Shown one piece after another: positions 20,150 to 30,600 of a DNA stretch of 64,000 nt (position 1 is the stretch's first letter; every line of letters begins with the position of its first letter). Source of the DNA: an uncultured Allobosea sp. (GTDB lineage: Bacteria; Pseudomonadota; Alphaproteobacteria; Rhizobiales; Beijerinckiaceae); NCBI RefSeq assembly GCF_945957345.1, contig NZ_CAMFKW010000022.1, positions 16,126 to 80,125 on the forward strand, given 5' to 3'. A program made the translations under genes and the position numbers. The notes under the pieces are model-generated. The model made no database searches, was not told where the DNA came from, and saw nothing but the letters and a program-made list of their open reading frames with translations.

Positions 20150-22771
20150 TCATTCGTCGTGCTGATTCTGGCTCTCCACCAGGATCTCTCTTTTCCCTGC
20201 GTGGTTAGCTGGCCCGACGATGCCCTCGTTCTCCATGCGCTCCATGATGGATGCGGCGCGGTTGTAGCCGATCTGGAGGCGGCGCTGGATATAGGAGGTC
20301 GAGGCCTTCTTGTCGCGCAGAACGACCGCAACCGCCTGCTCGTAGGGGTCGTCCGAGTCGGTCTGGCCCATGCCGGTCTTGTCGAAGACGGCGCCGTCCT
20401 CGTCCTCCGCGCCCTCGTCCTCCTCGGAGGTGACGGCGTCGAGATATTGCGGCCGGCCCTGCGTCTTCAGGTGCGCCACGACCTTCTCGACCTCGGCGTC
20501 CGAGACGAAGGGGCCGTGGACGCGGGTGATGCGCCCGCCGCCGGCCATGTAGAGCATGTCGCCCTGGCCGAGCAGCTGCTCGGCGCCCATCTCGCCGAGG
20601 ATCGTGCGCGAGTCGATCTTCGACGTCACCTGGAAGGAGATGCGGGTCGGGAAGTTCGCCTTGATCGTGCCGGTGATGACGTCGACCGAGGGCCTTTGGG
20701 TGGCCAGCACGACATGGATGCCGGCGGCGCGCGCCATCTGGGCGAGGCGCTGGATCGTGCCCTCGATCTCCTTGCCGGCGACCATCATCAGGTCGGCCAT
20801 CTCGTCGACGATGACGACGATATAGGGCAGAGGCTCGAGGTCCATGACCTCCTCCTCGTAGATCGCCTCGCCGGAATGCTTGTCGAAGCCGGTCTGGACG
20901 GTGCGCGTGATCACCTCGCCGGCCGCCTTGGCCTCGCCGACCCTTGCATTGAAGCCGTCGATGTTGCGCACCGAGAGCTTCGACATCTTCTTGTAGCGCT
21001 CCTCCATCTCGCGCACCGCCCATTTGAGGGCGACGACCGCCTTCTTGGGATCGGTGACGACGGGGGTGAGCAGATGCGGGATGCCGTCATAGACGGAGAG
21101 CTCCAGCATCTTGGGATCGACCATGATCAGGCGGCACTCCTCCGGCTTCAGCCGGTAGAGGATCGACAGGATCATGGTGTTGATCGCGACCGACTTGCCC
21201 GATCCGGTGGTGCCGGCGACGAGCAGATGCGGCATGCGGGCGAGGTCGGCGATGACCGGCTCGCCGCCGATGGTCTTGCCGAGGCAGAGCGCGAGCTTGT
21301 GCTTGGTCGCCTCGAAATCCTGGCTGGCGAGGAGCTCGCGCAGGAAGACGGTCTCGCGGCGGGTGTTGGGCAGTTCGATACCGATCGCGTTCTTGCCCTG
21401 AACCACCGCAACACGCGCCGACACCGCGCTCATCGAACGCGCGATGTCGTCGGCGAGGGAGATGACGCGGGAGGATTTCGTGCCGGGAGCCGGCTCCAGC
21501 TCGTAGAGCGTCACGACAGGGCCGGGGCGCACCTGCGAGATTTCGCCGCGAACGCCGAAATCCTCGAGCACGCCTTCGAGCAGCGTGGCGTTCTGCTCCA
21601 GCGCGTCGGTCGAGACGGCGTTGGCCGCGACCTTCTTCGGCTCGGCCAGATAGGTCAGCGGCGGCAGTTCGAACGTATCGCGGTCGAGCAGCGAGGGCTG
21701 AGCCTCGCGCTGCATACGCTTGCCGGGCTTCGGTGCGGCGCGCGGCATGGTCACGCGCGGGGCATTGAGATCGCGAACGTCCTGCGGTTCGTCATCGAGA
21801 TCGAAGGGCGCATCGTAATCGTCGGAGGCTCGATTCGGCCCCGTAACGGAGCGGGCGCCTGGCAGCGGCCCCGGATCGAAATCGGGCAGGCTGTGACGGC
21901 CGGCCGGGGCCTCGCCGAATTGCGGCTCGCGGCGGACGCGGCTGCTGTCGCGCGTCGGAATGACGCCGGTATCGACCGCGGGCTCCGGCGGATGCGGCAG
22001 GCGGCGCAGGATCGCGGCGCGCAGGGCCATCGCACCATGGGCGAGCCAGCCGATCAGGATGACTGCGATGCCGGGCTCATCGTCGCGGCGCTCCTCGCCA
22101 TCGGACCAGCTGTCCTCGGCCTCGTCGCTGTCGAGGGCCGGATCCTCGTCGGTGACGAAGCCGAAGCCGGCGGCGGCGGTGACTGCGAGAATGGCGATGC
22201 CGGCATAGAGGAAGCCGACGAGGCTGCCGACCGCGCTGCCGGCGATGCCCGCGATATTGCGCGTGCCGAACAGCAGGCCGTCGCCGATCACGCCGCCCAT
22301 GCCGGTGGGCAGGGGCCAGCGCGGCGTTGCGGGGAGCGCGCTGGCGACGGCGGCTGTCGCGGCGACGCCGACGACCCAGAGGCCGAGCTTGAGGGCACCG
22401 CGGTCGAAGATGTGGAAGCGGACGAGCCTCAGCGCCCAGATCACCGGCGGGAAGAGCAGGGCGATGACGCCGAGACCGATCAGCTGCATCAGCAGGTCGG
22501 CGACCATGGCGCCGGGGCGGCCGAGCCAGTTACGGACGGCGCCGCTGGTGGCGTTGTTGAGGCTGGGATCATCGACCGACCAGCTGGCCAGCGCGATGGA
22601 AATCGCGACCATCAGCGCGACGAGGCCGAGGCCGCTGAGCTCCGAGGCGCGACGCGACAGGAACTCGCGCACCGGGTCTGGCAAGCGGTCCATGAGCGAT
22701 TGGGAGCGGCGGATCGTGCGCATGCGGTTTCGGGTCTTGTCCAGACTGTCGGGCCGCACCATTCCGGCCAT
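20150..22771 (-). CDS. ftsK: DNA translocase FtsK
   Basis: Septal DNA pump that clears the chromosome terminus and activates XerCD. The 873 residues contain four to five N-terminal membrane spans (about 40-210), an acidic/proline linker of about 200 residues, the RecA-like motor with Walker [16 protein letters not shown] near residue 515 and Walker [14 protein letters not shown] near 640, and a C-terminal winged-helix gamma domain ([15 protein letters not shown]). A CtrA-type box lies 25-39 bases upstream of the ATG. Confidence 0.96.
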   Translation of the reverse strand: MAGMVRPDSLDKTRNRMRTIRRSQSLMDRLPDPVREFLSRRASELSGLGLVALMVAISIALASWSVDDPSLNNATSGAVRNWLGRPGAMVADLLMQLIGLGVIALLFPPVIWALRLVRFHIFDRGALKLGLWVVGVAATAAVASALPATPRWPLPTGMGGVIGDGLLFGTRNIAGIAGSAVGSLVGFLYAGIAILAVTAAAGFGFVTDEDPALDSDEAEDSWSDGEERRDDEPGIAVILIGWLAHGAMALRAAILRRLPHPPEPAVDTGVIPTRDSSRVRREPQFGEAPAGRHSLPDFDPGPLPGARSVTGPNRASDDYDAPFDLDDEPQDVRDLNAPRVTMPRAAPKPGKRMQREAQPSLLDRDTFELPPLTYLAEPKKVAANAVSTDALEQNATLLEGVLEDFGVRGEISQVRPGPVVTLYELEPAPGTKSSRVISLADDIARSMSAVSARVAVVQGKNAIGIELPNTRRETVFLRELLASQDFEATKHKLALCLGKTIGGEPVIADLARMPHLLVAGTTGSGKSVAINTMILSILYRLKPEECRLIMVDPKMLELSVYDGIPHLLTPVVTDPKKAVVALKWAVREMEERYKKMSKLSVRNIDGFNARVGEAKAAGEVITRTVQTGFDKHSGEAIYEEEVMDLEPLPYIVVIVDEMADLMMVAGKEIEGTIQRLAQMARAAGIHVVLATQRPSVDVITGTIKANFPTRISFQVTSKIDSRTILGEMGAEQLLGQGDMLYMAGGGRITRVHGPFVSDAEVEKVVAHLKTQGRPQYLDAVTSEEDEGAEDEDGAVFDKTGMGQTDSDDPYEQAVAVVLRDKKASTSYIQRRLQIGYNRAASIMERMENEGIVGPANHAGKREILVESQNQHDE

Positions 22772-22795
22772 CCGCAGAAGGTTAGGAAGCCGAGG

Positions 22796-22810
22796 TTAAG
22801 ACCCGCTTAA
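22796..22810 (-). promoter_or_regulatory. CtrA box upstream of ftsK
   Basis: TTAAGACCCGCTTAA is an exact TTAA-N7-TTAA element, symmetric and flanked by GG/CC. It lies 25 bases upstream of the ftsK start codon, within promoter range. CtrA control of cell-division genes is known in Caulobacter; here it is inferred from the site. Confidence 0.55.
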
Positions 22811-22872
22811 CCTTGCCGGGCGGCGCTCCGTCATTCTCGGTTTCCAGCCCGAAGATAAGGAGCAAGGCGCAT

Positions 22873-22900
22873 AAAAAAGACCCCGGCATCGCTGCCGGGG
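22873..22900 (-). terminator. Intrinsic terminator after amtB
   Basis: Stem CCCCGGCA/TGCCGGGG (22881-22888/22893-22900), followed on the minus strand by TC then TTTTTT (22873-22878). It lies 30 bases past the amtB stop and ends the glnK-amtB transcript. Confidence 0.9.
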
Positions 22901-22930
22901 CCGAGGTATCCGCTGGGAGCGGCGGGAGGA

Positions 22931-24406
22931 TCAGCTGTGATAGGCGCGCTCGCCGTGCTCGGCGATGTCGAGGCCTTCGCGCTCCTGATCGGTAGTGACG
23001 CGCAGGCCGACGATCACGTCGACGATCTTGTAGAGGATCGCCGAGCCGACGCCGCTGAACACGATCGTGAACAGCACTGCTTTGACTTGCGACATGACGG
23101 CGGGGCCGAACTCGTAGGCGCCGACCGCAAGCTCGCCGGGCTTGCTGGAATAGTCGGGGATGCCGGCGCCGCCGAGCGCGGTGTTGACGAGGATGCCGGT
23201 CGCGATCGCGCCGATGATGCCGCCGACGCAGTGGATGCCGAAGACATCGAGCGAATCATCGTAGCCGAGCGCGTTCTTCACGGTCGTGCAGAACACGAAG
23301 CAGACGACGCCGACGACGAGGCCAAGCACGATCGAGCCCATCGGCCCGGCGAAGCCGGCGGCCGGCGTGACGGCGACGAGGCCGGCGACCGCGCCCGAGA
23401 CCATGCCGAGCATCGAGGGCTTGCCCTTGACCGCCCATTCCACGAAGAGCCAACCCAGCGCCGCCGCCGCGGTCGCGACGAAGGTGTTGATCATGGCGAG
23501 CGCGGCGGTGCCGTTGGCCTCGAGGTTGGAGCCGGCATTGAAGCCGAACCAGCCGACCCAGAGGAGGGCTGCGCCGATCAGCGTCATGGTCAGCGAGTGC
23601 GGCGCCATCAATTCCTTGCCGAAGCCGACGCGCTTGCCGATCAGGATACAGCCGACGAGGCCGGCGATGCCCGCGTTGATATGGACGACCGTGCCGCCGG
23701 CGAAATCGAGCGCGCCCCACTTGAAGAGCATGCCGGCATCGGCGTTTACGGCGTCGAGCGCGGATTGCGCGGCAGCCTTGCCGCCGGCACCGGCCTCGGC
23801 GAGCGCCTTGGCAGCGTTGCCGACTGCGTCAGGTCCGCCCCAGTACCAGACCATGTGGGCCATCGGGAAATAGATGAGCGTGACCCAGAGCACGGTGAAG
23901 AGCAGCAGGGCCGAGAACTTCATCCGCTCCGCGAAGGCCCCGACGATCAGCGCCGGCGTGATGCAGGCGAAGGTCATCTGGAAGCAGACATAGACGAATT
24001 CGGGGATGTAGACGCCGTTCGAAAAGGTGCCGGCGACGGTGGTGGCGTCGACGCCCTTCAGGAAGGCCTTGGAGAAGCCGCCAACGAAGTCGTTGAGGCC
24101 GCCGCCATTGGTGAAGGCGAGCGAGTAGCCATAGGCGACCCAGAGGATGCAGACGACGCTGACGATGGCGAAGACCTGGGTCAGCACGGAGAGCATGTTC
24201 TTGGAGCGGACGAGGCCGCCGTAGAACAGGGCGAGGCCGGGCACGGTCATGAGCAGGACGAGGATCGTCGAGCTCATCATGAAGGCGACGTCGCCCTTGT
24301 TGGGCACGGGCGGGGTGGCGGGAGCCTGGGCCAGCGCGACGCCGGCCGTGAGAGCCACCAGCGCGAGGCCCGTCACTCCGGCCCGCAGGGAAGTCCTGAA
24401 ATTCAT
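22931..24406 (-). CDS. amtB: Ammonium transporter AmtB
   Basis: Trimeric ammonium channel of the inner membrane, 491 residues. A cleavable signal (MNFRTSLRAG to GVALA) precedes eleven spans. Family motifs: PGLALFYGGLVRSKN, CFQMTFACITPALIVGAFAER split over one span, GGTVVHINAGIAGL and FGIHCVGGIIGAIATG. The start at 24406 is followed by the expected signal; a longer open frame reaching 24940 overlaps glnK and is not used. It lies 26 bases after glnK; the pair is regulated together, GlnK blocking AmtB when nitrogen is ample. Confidence 0.97.
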   Translation of the reverse strand: MNFRTSLRAGVTGLALVALTAGVALAQAPATPPVPNKGDVAFMMSSTILVLLMTVPGLALFYGGLVRSKNMLSVLTQVFAIVSVVCILWVAYGYSLAFTNGGGLNDFVGGFSKAFLKGVDATTVAGTFSNGVYIPEFVYVCFQMTFACITPALIVGAFAERMKFSALLLFTVLWVTLIYFPMAHMVWYWGGPDAVGNAAKALAEAGAGGKAAAQSALDAVNADAGMLFKWGALDFAGGTVVHINAGIAGLVGCILIGKRVGFGKELMAPHSLTMTLIGAALLWVGWFGFNAGSNLEANGTAALAMINTFVATAAAALGWLFVEWAVKGKPSMLGMVSGAVAGLVAVTPAAGFAGPMGSIVLGLVVGVVCFVFCTTVKNALGYDDSLDVFGIHCVGGIIGAIATGILVNTALGGAGIPDYSSKPGELAVGAYEFGPAVMSQVKAVLFTIVFSGVGSAILYKIVDVIVGLRVTTDQEREGLDIAEHGERAYHS

Positions 24407-24432
24407 CGTCGAAAACTCCTGGAGGGTCGGGC

Positions 24433-24804
<372 letters not shown>

Positions 24805-24869
24805 TCAGCCTCGGCGATCTCGTTGCACCTCTCGCGCCTGCGGGACCGCAGTTGCGTCGCAACATGCAA

Positions 24870-24885
24870 TTCAAGGGACGTGCCA
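24870..24885 (-). promoter_or_regulatory. Candidate sigma-54 promoter for glnK-amtB
   Basis: On the minus strand TGGCACGTCCCTTGAA matches the -24/-12 pattern TGGCAC-N5-TTGCA except for A in place of the C of the -12 GC. It lies 99-114 bases upstream of the glnK ATG. NtrC/RpoN control of glnK-amtB is typical in rhizobia. The changed -12 base weakens the case. Confidence 0.4.
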
Positions 24886-25010
24886 ACGCGCGCCGGGCGC
24901 GGCAAAGCCGCTTCCAGAGGCGAATCACGTGGGGAGACACGAAAGGGGCAGGCAGATTTGCCTAAGAATCAGGCGATCGTCTGAATTCTACGCAACTGCC
25001 CAGAATTCGA

Positions 25011-25877
25011 TCAGCCACGATCAGGGCGCGGTCGAATCAGACCTTCCTGCGCGACGGAGGCGACGAGATGCCCTTCCCGGTCGAAGATGAGGCCGCGCGA
25101 AAAGCCGCGGGCGCCGGAGGTCGAGGGGCTGTCCTGAGAATAGAGCAGCCATTCGTCTGCCCGGAACGGGCGGTGGAACCATAGGGCATGGTCGAGGCTC
25201 GCGGCCTGGATCTTCTGGTCGAAGACCGTCGCGCCATGAGCGATGAGGCTGGAATCGAGCAGGAGCAGATCGGAGGCATAGGCCAGCACGCTCTGGTGGA
25301 AGGCGGGATCGCTCGGCAGCGGCTCCATCGCCCGGATCCAGACGTTGAATTTCGGCTCCAGGCTGCCGCCGCCACGATAGCGTTCAAGCTCGACGGGGCG
25401 GATCTCGATTGGCCGCTTGCGCTGGTAGAAGGTCTGAAGCGGATCGGGCAGGTGTGAGAGGAAGGTCTTGGCCATTTCCTCGCGATCCGGCAGCTCTTCG
25501 GGCATCGGCACCTTCGGCATCGGCATCTGGTGCTCGTAGCCGGGCTCGTCGACATGAAAGGAGGCCGACATGGCGAAGATCGCCTCGCCCTTCTGGATGG
25601 CCAAGACGCGCCGCGTCGTGAAGGAGCGACCGTCGCGCAGGCGGTCGACCTCGTAGACGATCGGCACTTCGGGATCGCCCGGCAGCAGGAAATAGGCATG
25701 CAGCGAGTGCGGCTGCCGGCCCTCGACCGTCTTGCAGGCGGCATAGAGCGATTGCGCGATCACCTGCCCGCCGAAGACGCGCGGCCAGGTCGATTTCGGG
25801 CTGCGACCCCGGAACAGGTTGCGCTCGAGCGGCTCGAGGTCGAGAATCGCCGTCAGGGAGGCGCTGATCTGTGACAT
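25011..25877 (-). CDS. tesB: Acyl-CoA thioesterase II TesB
   Basis: Double hot-dog thioesterase, 288 residues, hydrolysing acyl-CoAs. N-terminal RVFGGQVIAQSLYAA and C-terminal hot-dog with SLDHALWFHRPFRADEWLLY and GLIFDREGHLVASVAQEGLIR are diagnostic. MSQISASLTAILDLEPLE at 25877 resembles family starts; MPPT at 25889 or a start at 25925 are possible. The gene precedes glnK-amtB on the same strand, an order I recall from rhizobia, but 239 bases separate them. Confidence 0.93.
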   Translation of the reverse strand: MSQISASLTAILDLEPLERNLFRGRSPKSTWPRVFGGQVIAQSLYAACKTVEGRQPHSLHAYFLLPGDPEVPIVYEVDRLRDGRSFTTRRVLAIQKGEAIFAMSASFHVDEPGYEHQMPMPKVPMPEELPDREEMAKTFLSHLPDPLQTFYQRKRPIEIRPVELERYRGGGSLEPKFNVWIRAMEPLPSDPAFHQSVLAYASDLLLLDSSLIAHGATVFDQKIQAASLDHALWFHRPFRADEWLLYSQDSPSTSGARGFSRGLIFDREGHLVASVAQEGLIRPRPDRG

Positions 25878-26000
25878 GGTCGGCGGCATCGCGGTCAGGT
25901 TGACGGAGCGGCCGGCGGCCCGCACAGGGACAGCCGGCTTCGTCTGGCATCAGCACCGAGGCATCCCTTGGCGTCAAGTCGACGCGGAGAGAAGGACGAG

Positions 26001-27251
26001 ATGGCTATCGAAGAAGGTGGCAGCGCCATGCGCATCGTCATCGCCGGCGGCGGCATTGCCGGGTTGGCGCTGGCGCTGGCGCTGAAGCAGGGGCTGGGAA
26101 CGGATTTCTCGGTGATCCTGGCCGATCCGGCGCTGGCAGCCACGCCCCGCGCCGATAACCGCGCCTATGCGGTCGCGGCCGGCGGCCGGGCGATGCTGAA
26201 GACGCTCGGGATCTGGGATGCGATTGCGCATACCGCCCAGCCGATGCTGGAGATGATCGTCTCGGACAGCCGCACCGAGGATGCGGTCCGCCCGGTCTTC
26301 CTGACCTTTGACGGTGAGGTCGAGCCCGGCGAACCTTTCGCCCATATGGTCGAGAATGCGGCCCTGATCGCGGCGCTGAAAGCAGCTTGCGAAGGCGCCG
26401 GCGTCGAATTGCGTAGCACCGGCGTGCGGCGTTTCGTGGCTGGGGATGCGTCGATCGAGCTGGTTTTTGGCGACGGAACGCGCTGTGCGGCGACCCTGCT
26501 GGTCGCGGCCGATGGGGCCCGCTCGAAATTGCGCGAGCAGGCCGGGATCGGCTGGGTCGGCTGGGATTATGGCCAATCCGGCATCGTCGCGACGATCGGT
26601 CATGAGCGGCCGCATGACGGCCGGGCGGTCGAGCATTTCCTGCCGTCGGGACCCTTCGCGATCCTGCCGCTGGCCGATGGCGGGACGCTCGGACACCGCT
26701 CCTCGATCGTCTGGACGGAGCGGACGGAGAATGTCGAACCTCTGCTTTCGCTCGATTCCCAGGACATGCTGGCCGAGATCGAGCGGCGTTTCGGGCTCGA
26801 ACTCAGCGAGATCGCGCTCGAAAGCGCCGTGAGCGCGCATCCGCTCGGCTTCGGCGTGGCGCGGCGCTTCGTCGGCGAGCGGCTCGCCCTGCTGGGCGAT
26901 GCCGCGCATCTGATCCACCCCATCGCCGGGCAGGGACTCAATCTGGGCCTCAAGGATGTCGCGGCGCTGGCGGAAGCGATCGTCGACGCGGCGCGGCTGG
27001 GACTCGATCCCGGTTCGGCCGATGTTCTGGAGGATTACGAGAAGGCGCGGCGCTTCGACACGGTCGCGATGGGTGCCGTGACTGACGGACTGAACCGGCT
27101 GTTCTCGAACGATGCGACGCCGCTCAGGCTGGCGCGCGATCTTGGCCTGGGAATCGTCGATCGAATGCCCGGACTGAAGCGCTTCTTCATCCGTGAGGCG
27201 GCAGGCGTCGCCGGCGCGCCGCCGCGACTGTTGAGAGGCGAGGCGCTTTAG
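26001..27251 (+). CDS. UbiH/UbiF/COQ6-family FAD monooxygenase
   Basis: Flavin hydroxylase of 416 residues, most likely acting in ubiquinone ring hydroxylation. It has the dinucleotide motif IVIAGGGIAGLALALAL, the DG motif LLVAADGARSKLR near residue 160, and GDAAHLIHPIAGQGLNLGL near 300, the COQ6-family signature. ATG 26001 follows GAGAAGGACGAG; an upstream TTG at 25968 is less likely. It is divergent from tesB. Which ring position it hydroxylates cannot be told. Confidence 0.9.
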   Translation: MAIEEGGSAMRIVIAGGGIAGLALALALKQGLGTDFSVILADPALAATPRADNRAYAVAAGGRAMLKTLGIWDAIAHTAQPMLEMIVSDSRTEDAVRPVFLTFDGEVEPGEPFAHMVENAALIAALKAACEGAGVELRSTGVRRFVAGDASIELVFGDGTRCAATLLVAADGARSKLREQAGIGWVGWDYGQSGIVATIGHERPHDGRAVEHFLPSGPFAILPLADGGTLGHRSSIVWTERTENVEPLLSLDSQDMLAEIERRFGLELSEIALESAVSAHPLGFGVARRFVGERLALLGDAAHLIHPIAGQGLNLGLKDVAALAEAIVDAARLGLDPGSADVLEDYEKARRFDTVAMGAVTDGLNRLFSNDATPLRLARDLGLGIVDRMPGLKRFFIREAAGVAGAPPRLLRGEAL

Positions 27252-27272
27252 GCGCCTCTCTCGGCCCGAGCC

Positions 27273-27302
27273 TCTCGGGTCATTGCTACGCAACGCCCGA
27301 GA
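27273..27302. repeat. Palindrome between convergent genes
   Basis: TCTCGGG (27273-27279) pairs with CCCGAGA (27296-27302), and the loop contains TTGC/GCAA. It lies between the convergent ubiH-like and Trm112-like genes and may serve as a bidirectional terminator or be a REP-type element. Confidence 0.5.
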
Positions 27303-27315
27303 ATGACGCGCTGTC

Positions 27316-27513
27316 TCAATCCTCCAGCTGCCGCGCCTCTTCCGGCAGCATGATCGGGATGCCGTCGCGGATCGGATAGGCCAGCTTCGCGGGGCGGCTG
27401 ATCAATTCCTGCCTCGCCGCGTCGTATTCCAGCGTCGCCTTGGTCAGCGGGCAGACCAGGATTTCGAGCAGCTTGGGGTCGATGCGGGTGGTCATGTCGG
27501 CTTCGCCGGTCAT
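27316..27513 (-). CDS. Trm112-family protein
   Basis: A 65-residue Trm112/UPF0434 protein with the hallmark [17 protein letters not shown] and the C-terminal [18 protein letters not shown]. Eukaryotic Trm112 activates methyltransferases; the bacterial role is not established. Only one cysteine is present, so the zinc site of the eukaryotic form is lacking. Stands between the ubiH-like gene and the large dehydrogenase. Confidence 0.92.
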   Translation of the reverse strand: MTGEADMTTRIDPKLLEILVCPLTKATLEYDAARQELISRPAKLAYPIRDGIPIMLPEEARQLED

Positions 27514-27537
27514 CGGTCTTTCCGTTCAACAAGTGCA

Positions 27538-27572
27538 TCGGACCGAAAAGCGGCTACCGCCTTCCGGTCCGA
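27538..27572 (-). repeat. Stem-loop after the NAD-GDH side of Trm112
   Basis: TCGGACCG (27538-27545) and CGGTCCGA (27565-27572) form an 8-bp stem; inner bases AAAGCGG/CCGC can extend it. It lies in the 107-base gap between NAD-GDH and the Trm112-like gene and may terminate the former or be a dispersed palindrome. Confidence 0.45.
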
Positions 27573-27620
27573 GGGGATGATCAAAGCGCAGATCGTCTCG
27601 CTTTTACAGAGCACGACAAT

Positions 27621-30600
27621 CTAATGCTTGCGCGGCAGGTCGGCCAGCATGCCGGCTGCCACCATCAGCTTCGGCAGGGTGAGGCCGGAGCTCGCGATCG
27701 CGTTGACGGTGCTGCGGGTACGTTCCGCATCGTCGCCGCGCTCGGCCAGCCAGCTCTCCAGCTTGCCCTGTCCCTTGGCGGAAGCCGAAACCTCCTGTGT
27801 CAGGTTGGACTGGGCGTCGTCGAGGGTCTCGATCGCCCGCTCGCGAGCAAGGCGCTCGTAATCGTCGGTCGCCGGAACCGCTGCCGCCGCCGCTTTCAGG
27901 CTCGACAGGCCGAACAGCGCGTCGATGCCGAAATGGATGCGGGCGACCTCGCCGATCTTGCGCTTGCTGCGCTCGGCGATGTCGACGATATCGGTCGCCT
28001 CGGCCAGAGCCGGCAGGCTGGCGATGCGCGTCGCCAGCACCTCCGGCACGCCCTCCGAGGTCAGCACGGCGATGCGCGCGAGCCTGGCCTGCGAGGCGGC
28101 CTCGGGCAGCAAGGTGCCGAGCTCGGCCGAGAGTTCCTTCACGCCCTTGGCATAGCGCGCGATGGTCTGCTCGATCGTGCCGGGCTTGGCGACGCCGCGT
28201 CGCAGGAACCAGCCCATGCGGTTGGTGACGAGCTCCTGCGCAGCACCATAGAGCCCGAGCTGAGTCTTGCCGGGGATCTTGGCATCGAGCGCGTCGATCT
28301 CGCCGTTGAGCGCGATGAGATCGAAGGAATCGCGCGCGATCGCGTAGGCCGCGGCGATGGCCGGGGCGTCGGAGCGGGTCAGGGCCGCCAGCACTGGCAC
28401 CAGGGCAGGGCCGCCGCGATTGACGATGGCGTTGGCGAGCTGCGTCGCCACGATCTCGCGGCGCAGCTTGTGGCTGGCGATCGCGTCCGGATAGGCCTCG
28501 CGCAGCGCCCTCGGGAAATAGCGGACGAGTTCGCTGGCGAGATAGGGATCGTCCGGCACCGAGGATTCGAGCAGCGCGTCGTGCAGCGAGAGCTTGGCAT
28601 AGGCCAGGAGCACCGCCAGTTCCGGCCGGGTCAGGCCTTCGCTGCGCTTCTCGCGCTCGGCGAGCTGGGCATCGCTCGGCAGGTATTCGACCGAACGGTC
28701 GAGCCGCCCGTTCTGCTCCAGCGTCTGCATCAGGAAGCGCAGGCCCGGCGTCGCGGCCGATCCTTGCGCCTCGGTCAGCGAGAGCGCCAGCGTCTGCAGG
28801 TAATTGTTGCGCAGGACGAGATCGCCGACCTCGTTGGTCATCGCTGCCAGCAGCTCGTTGCGCTTGTCCTCCTTCAGGCGGCCGTCCTTCACCGGGCCGG
28901 CGAGTGCGATCTTGATGTTGACCTCGACGTCGGAGGTGTTGACGCCGGCGGAGTTGTCGATCGCGTCGGTGTTGAGCTTGACGCCCTTGCGGGCGGCCTC
29001 AATGCGGCCGCGCTGGGTGACGCCGAGATTGGCGCCCTCGCCGATGACCCGCGTCCGGAGATCGTTGCCGGTGATGCGGATCGCGTCGTTGGCGCGGTCG
29101 CCGACCTGCGCGTCGGTCTCGTCGGTGGCGCGGATATAGGTGCCGATGCCGCCGAACCAGAGCAGGTCGACGCGCGCCTTCAGGATCGCTGTCATCAGTT
29201 CCGGCGGCGAAACCTCCTTCTTGTCGAGGTCGAGCAGCGCGCGGACTTCGGGCGAAAGCGGGATGCTCTTGGCCTGGCGCGAGAAGATGCCGCCACCCTT
29301 CGAGATCAGGCTCTTGTCATAGTCCTGCCAAGAGGAACGCGGCAGGGCGAAGAGGCGCTGGCGCTCGGCCAGCGACTTCGCCATGTCCGGATCGGGATCG
29401 AGGAAGATATCGCGGTGGTCGAAGGCCGCGACCAGCTTGATCGCCGGCGAGAGCAGCATGCCGTTGCCGAAGACGTCGCCCGACATGTCGCCGACGCCGG
29501 CGACGGTGAAGGGCGTGGTCTGGATGTCGATATCGACCTCGCGGAAATGGCGCTTCACCGCTTCCCAGGCGCCGCGGGCCGTGATGCCCATGCCCTTGTG
29601 GTCGTAGCCTTGAGAGCCGCCGGAAGCGAAGGCGTCGCCGAGCCAGTGATGCTTCTCCAGCGAGATCGCGTTGGCGGTGTCGGAGAAGGTCGCGGTGCCC
29701 TTGTCGGCGGCGACGACGAGATAGGGGTCATCGCCGTCATGACGCACGGTGTCCGGCGGCGGCACGACGGTCTCGCCGTCGAGATTGTCGGTAAGCTCGA
29801 GCAGGTTGCGGATGAAGATGCGGTAGCTCTCGGTGCCTTCGGCGAGCCAGGCGGCGCGGTCCGAAGCCGGCGGGAGCTGCTTCGGGAAGAAGCCGCCCTT
29901 GGCGCCGACCGGCACGATCACGGCGTTCTTGACCTGCTGTGCCTTGACGAGGCCGAGCACCTCGGTGCGGAAATCCTGCGGCCGGTCGGACCAGCGCAGG
30001 CCGCCGCGGGCGACCTTGCCGAAGCGCATATGGATGCCCTCGACACGCGGCGAATAGACGAAGATCTCGTAGAGCGGGCGCGGCAGCGGCAGGCCATCGA
30101 CCTTGGCGCAGTCGAACTTGAAGGTGATGGTCTGGCGCGGCTGGCCGTCCGGACCGATCTGGAAGAAGTTGGTGCGTAGCGCAGCATCGACCAGGTTGAC
30201 GAGGCGGCGCAGGATGCGGTCGTCGTCGAGGCTGGTGACGGCGTCGAGCGCCTCCTCGATCTCGGCGTGCTTCTGGGTCATGCGCTGCTCGCGCTCGGAC
30301 GTCGGAACGCGCGGATCGAACTTCGCGGCGAAATAGGCGACGAGCCCGGCGGCGATGCCGGAATGGCGTGTCAAGGCGTCGGCGATATAGCCCTGCGCAT
30401 AGGGCGCGCCGGCCTGGCGCAGATAGCGGCCGAAGGCACGCAGCAGCGCGGCTTCCCGCCAGGCAAGCCCGGCGACGAGCACGAGCTGGTCGAAGCGATC
30501 GGATTCCGCGAGGCCGCGGAACTGCGCCATCAGCGCCGCCTCGATCGTCGGATCGAGATGCTCGATATCGATCTCGCCGTCATCGGCGCGCTCCAGCGTC

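Noticed and set aside
20081..22810. 909-residue plus-strand open frame opposite ftsK
   Set aside because: Composition is Asp/Arg/Gly/Leu-rich repeats typical of an antisense shadow, with no motif; ftsK is certain.
27624..30179. 851-residue plus-strand open frame opposite NAD-GDH
   Set aside because: Antisense shadow of a strongly supported gene, no recognisable domain.
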